The translations under genes and the position numbers were made by a program. 64,000 nucleotides of DNA from Anaerolineales bacterium (GTDB lineage: Bacteria; Chloroflexota; Anaerolineae; Anaerolineales; Villigracilaceae). Shown one piece after another: positions 62,539-64,000 of this stretch. The notes beneath the pieces were generated by a model, which saw nothing but the letters and a program-made list of their open reading frames with translations, did no database searches and was not told the DNA's origin. The DNA lies in assembly GCA_016927315.1 (NCBI GenBank), contig JAFGMV010000110.1:1-64000 (forward strand), given 5' to 3'. How positions within the stretch are numbered: the first letter of the stretch is position 1; each line of letters starts with the position of its first letter.

Positions 62539-63012
62539 ATGGAGTTCACTATTCGTCATGCCGCCATAGGGGATGCGCCCGAACTGGCTGTTCTGCTGCG
62601 GGAGATCGGTTTCTTCCAGACCCTGGATGACCTCACTTTGGAGCAGGTGGTCGTTCAGGTTCAAGCCCAACTGGCCTGGAATTTTAAAGACGAGAGCCAT
62701 ACAGTCTATGTCGGCGCCAGCCTCGACGGTCAACTATTGGGCTATGCGGCTGTCCACTGGCTGCCGTATTTGTTTCACCCAGGCAGAGAAGGATATGTCT
62801 CTGAATTGTTTGTGAGCGAAGCTGCACGCGGTCAGGGACTGGGACGGGCTCTCCTCGAAGCAGTGAAAGAAGAAGCCCGGAAGAAGCGATGTTATCGCTT
62901 GTCATTAATGAACAACCGTACACGGGAATCGTATCAGCGAAAATTTTACCAGAAGCTGGGCTGGGAAGAGCGGTCCTGCATGGCCGATTTTGTGTTCATG
63001 CTGGATGAGTAA
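62539..63012 (+). CDS. GNAT-family acetyltransferase
   Basis: A 157-aa N-acetyltransferase fold: motif A shows ELFVSEAARGQGLGRALLEA, with the R/Q-x-x-G-x-G/A acetyl-CoA loop, and motif B YQRKFYQKLGWEERS. The acceptor substrate is not predictable. It is preceded by AGGAGCCAGGG. Confidence 0.9.
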   Translation: MEFTIRHAAIGDAPELAVLLREIGFFQTLDDLTLEQVVVQVQAQLAWNFKDESHTVYVGASLDGQLLGYAAVHWLPYLFHPGREGYVSELFVSEAARGQGLGRALLEAVKEEARKKRCYRLSLMNNRTRESYQRKFYQKLGWEERSCMADFVFMLDE

Positions 63013-63115
63013 ACCTGTTCCTGAAGCGCAAGTAGTTTACGTGGATGACTTCACCGAATTAGAGTACAATGGTCTTATATAGGTTTTTTTGCGCCATATA
63101 CGAGAGGCGGTAAAT

Positions 63116-63409
63116 ATGGGCGATAGAATACTGACCCTTCACCCGAGGGGAAAGGCCGGATCGAATATTGACAAGGTCAAATATGAGAAGGTGCGTGCTG
63201 TGATCCTGGAAGTGCTTCAGGAATGCGGCGCGATCACTCTTAAGGACCTGCTGTTGGCTGTCGATGAAAAATTATCGGGGAACTTTGATGGTTCGATTGG
63301 CTGGTATACAACAACGATCAAGCTTGATCTGGAAGCCCGGGGTGAGATCGAATGTGTGCCGGGTTCAAAACCCCAGACGGTGCGCCTGGGCCCCATGCCC
63401 CCGGAGTGA
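63116..63409 (+). CDS. DUF6958-like small protein
   Basis: A 97-aa soluble protein with VKYEKVRAVILEVLQECGAI, IGWYTTTIKLDLEARGEIEC and a C-terminal PGSKPQTVRLG, close to the pattern I associate with DUF6958, a winged-helix-like domain of unknown function. The ATG at 63116 lies 5 bp after GAGGCGG. Assignment of the family is moderate. Confidence 0.7.
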   Translation: MGDRILTLHPRGKAGSNIDKVKYEKVRAVILEVLQECGAITLKDLLLAVDEKLSGNFDGSIGWYTTTIKLDLEARGEIECVPGSKPQTVRLGPMPPE

Positions 63410-63790
63410 CTCTGATCTTTTTTGTTCCCCGGGGGAAATTTGCTTTCCAGGTTCAAGGCCGGCTGAGCAACGGTCGCGGCTGTGGAATTTCCAGCGGGTG
63501 GATGAAAATGTTGTAGTCTTCATCGCAGCAATGGCATCCTCGGAGCAGCGTCCCGAAGCTCGCCCTGCCCGGTAGAAATTCGCATCGAAACCTTTCGGGA
63601 CGTTCGGGTCTGGGGATGCTACGGATTATTGTGCACCCTTTGGGACGATGTATCCTTCTAACGGGCTGTCGTGTATTACAATAGTAGACATCTGGCGCTG
63701 TCCACAGGGATATGCGCACAAGCGGCGGACCTGTGTCTGAATATTTCAACAGTTCCGCTCCTTGCCATTTTGAGCAACCGAGAGGACATT
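63410..63790. other. Intergenic stretch holding repeat copy C
   Basis: No gene is supported in these 381 bp. It contains copy C of the dispersed repeat and the upstream region of the epimerase-like gene. Confidence 0.55.
63519..63613 (+). repeat. Interspersed repeat, copy C
   Basis: GGCATCCTCGGAGCAGCGTC, then CTGCCCGGTAGAAATT, then AAACCTTTCGGGACGTTCG, matching copies A and B. GCGTCCCGAAG and CTTTCGGGACGT at its two sides are inverted, giving a hairpin-forming unit of about 55 bp. Confidence 0.8.
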
Positions 63791-64000
63791 TATGGCTGGC
63801 GTTAAATCGATACATCATGTTGCGGTAGTGGTGGAAGACATAGAAACATCACTCAACTTCTGGCGGGACGCGCTTGGATTGGAAATGACCGGGCGGCGGG
63901 ATGTCCCCGCAGAGGCGGCTGAAATTGCCTTTTTGGAGGTAGGTGGCAGTGAGATAGAATTGGTTCGTCCTACTTCAGAAGAGTCCGGGCTTGCCCGGTA
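63791..64000 (+). CDS. mce: Methylmalonyl-CoA epimerase-like VOC protein (partial)
   Basis: The first 69 residues of a VOC-fold protein, cut by the window end. IHHVAVVVEDIETSLNFWRD contains the metal-binding His and resembles methylmalonyl-CoA epimerase, as does the later FLEVGGSEIELVRPTSEESG. GAGG precedes the ATG at 63791. The epimerase makes the R-isomer of methylmalonyl-CoA needed by the mutase encoded 3.2 kb upstream, which supports this choice over other VOC enzymes. Confidence 0.85.

Noticed and set aside
63453-63818. 121-aa minus-strand open frame
   Set aside because: Its last part is the translation of repeat copy C, and it overlaps the start of the epimerase-like gene.
1-64000. CRISPR arrays, prophage or IS transposases
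   Set aside because: No regularly spaced repeats, integrase, capsid or transposase motifs were seen on either strand.

Overview
The window looks like a chromosomal segment of a non-phototrophic Chloroflexota bacterium, most likely Anaerolineae. This is inferred from the fused AAA-VWA metal-chelatase locus, the sugar-phosphate microcompartment, the many threonine/proline-rich lipoproteins, the orphan complex-I-like antiporter genes and the moderate GC content. No ribosomal RNA marker is present to confirm it. I see no phage, integrase, IS transposase or CRISPR array.

Layout. 1-10.4 kb: tRNA-Val, then a minus-strand block with a LysM/M23 endopeptidase, an MFS exporter, an SRAP protein, SelB and a coiled-coil protein, followed by a three-gene complex-I/Mrp-like membrane operon. 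10.5-17.4 kb: DUF3048 and CapA-like lipoproteins, a zinc-ribbon membrane protein, a cyclase and a ChlI/ChlD-type chelatase whose two parts lie in different frames joined at a run of nine A. 17.9-20.9 kb: ribosomal protein S1, dipeptidase and a membrane protein. 21.0-29.2 kb: a GntR-controlled bacterial microcompartment (BMC) operon (rpiB, deoC, four BMC-P, acylating aldehyde dehydrogenase, BMC-H, eutJ-like, BMC-T, a small linker protein, tpiA). It fits the sugar-phosphate-utilising (SPU) type: deoxyribose-5-phosphate is cleaved to acetaldehyde and glyceraldehyde-3-phosphate, acetaldehyde becomes acetyl-CoA in the shell, and the triose phosphate is passed to glycolysis. 29.2-42.7 kb: a membrane spermidine-synthase-like protein, a lipoprotein PCMT, a TetR-ABC exporter operon and assorted membrane proteins and lipoproteins.

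42.7-45.3 kb is gene-poor and decayed: two copies of a short interspersed repeat, an ArsR regulator, a glutaredoxin remnant, a strong terminator without an obvious gene, and tRNA-Glu. 45.3-52.6 kb: LepB, a methyltransferase, a phosphatase, two secreted zincin-like lipoproteins (one duplicated, with one dead domain), a C_GCAxxG protein and Prs. 58.6-53.6 kb (minus strand) holds the most unusual locus: a zinc-ribbon membrane protein, a DUF2207-type membrane protein ending in a Cys-Ala repeat tail, a PqqD-like/radical SAM/SPASM enzyme, a PAS protein, and a second radical-SAM-fold protein that has lost all cluster cysteines. It looks like an uncharacterised radical-SAM modification system acting on the tail of a membrane protein. 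58.9-64.0 kb: methylmalonyl-CoA mutase large subunit, MFS, YcxB-like, GNAT and DUF6958-like genes, a third repeat copy and the start of a methylmalonyl-CoA epimerase-like gene, suggesting a propionate/methylmalonyl-CoA route.
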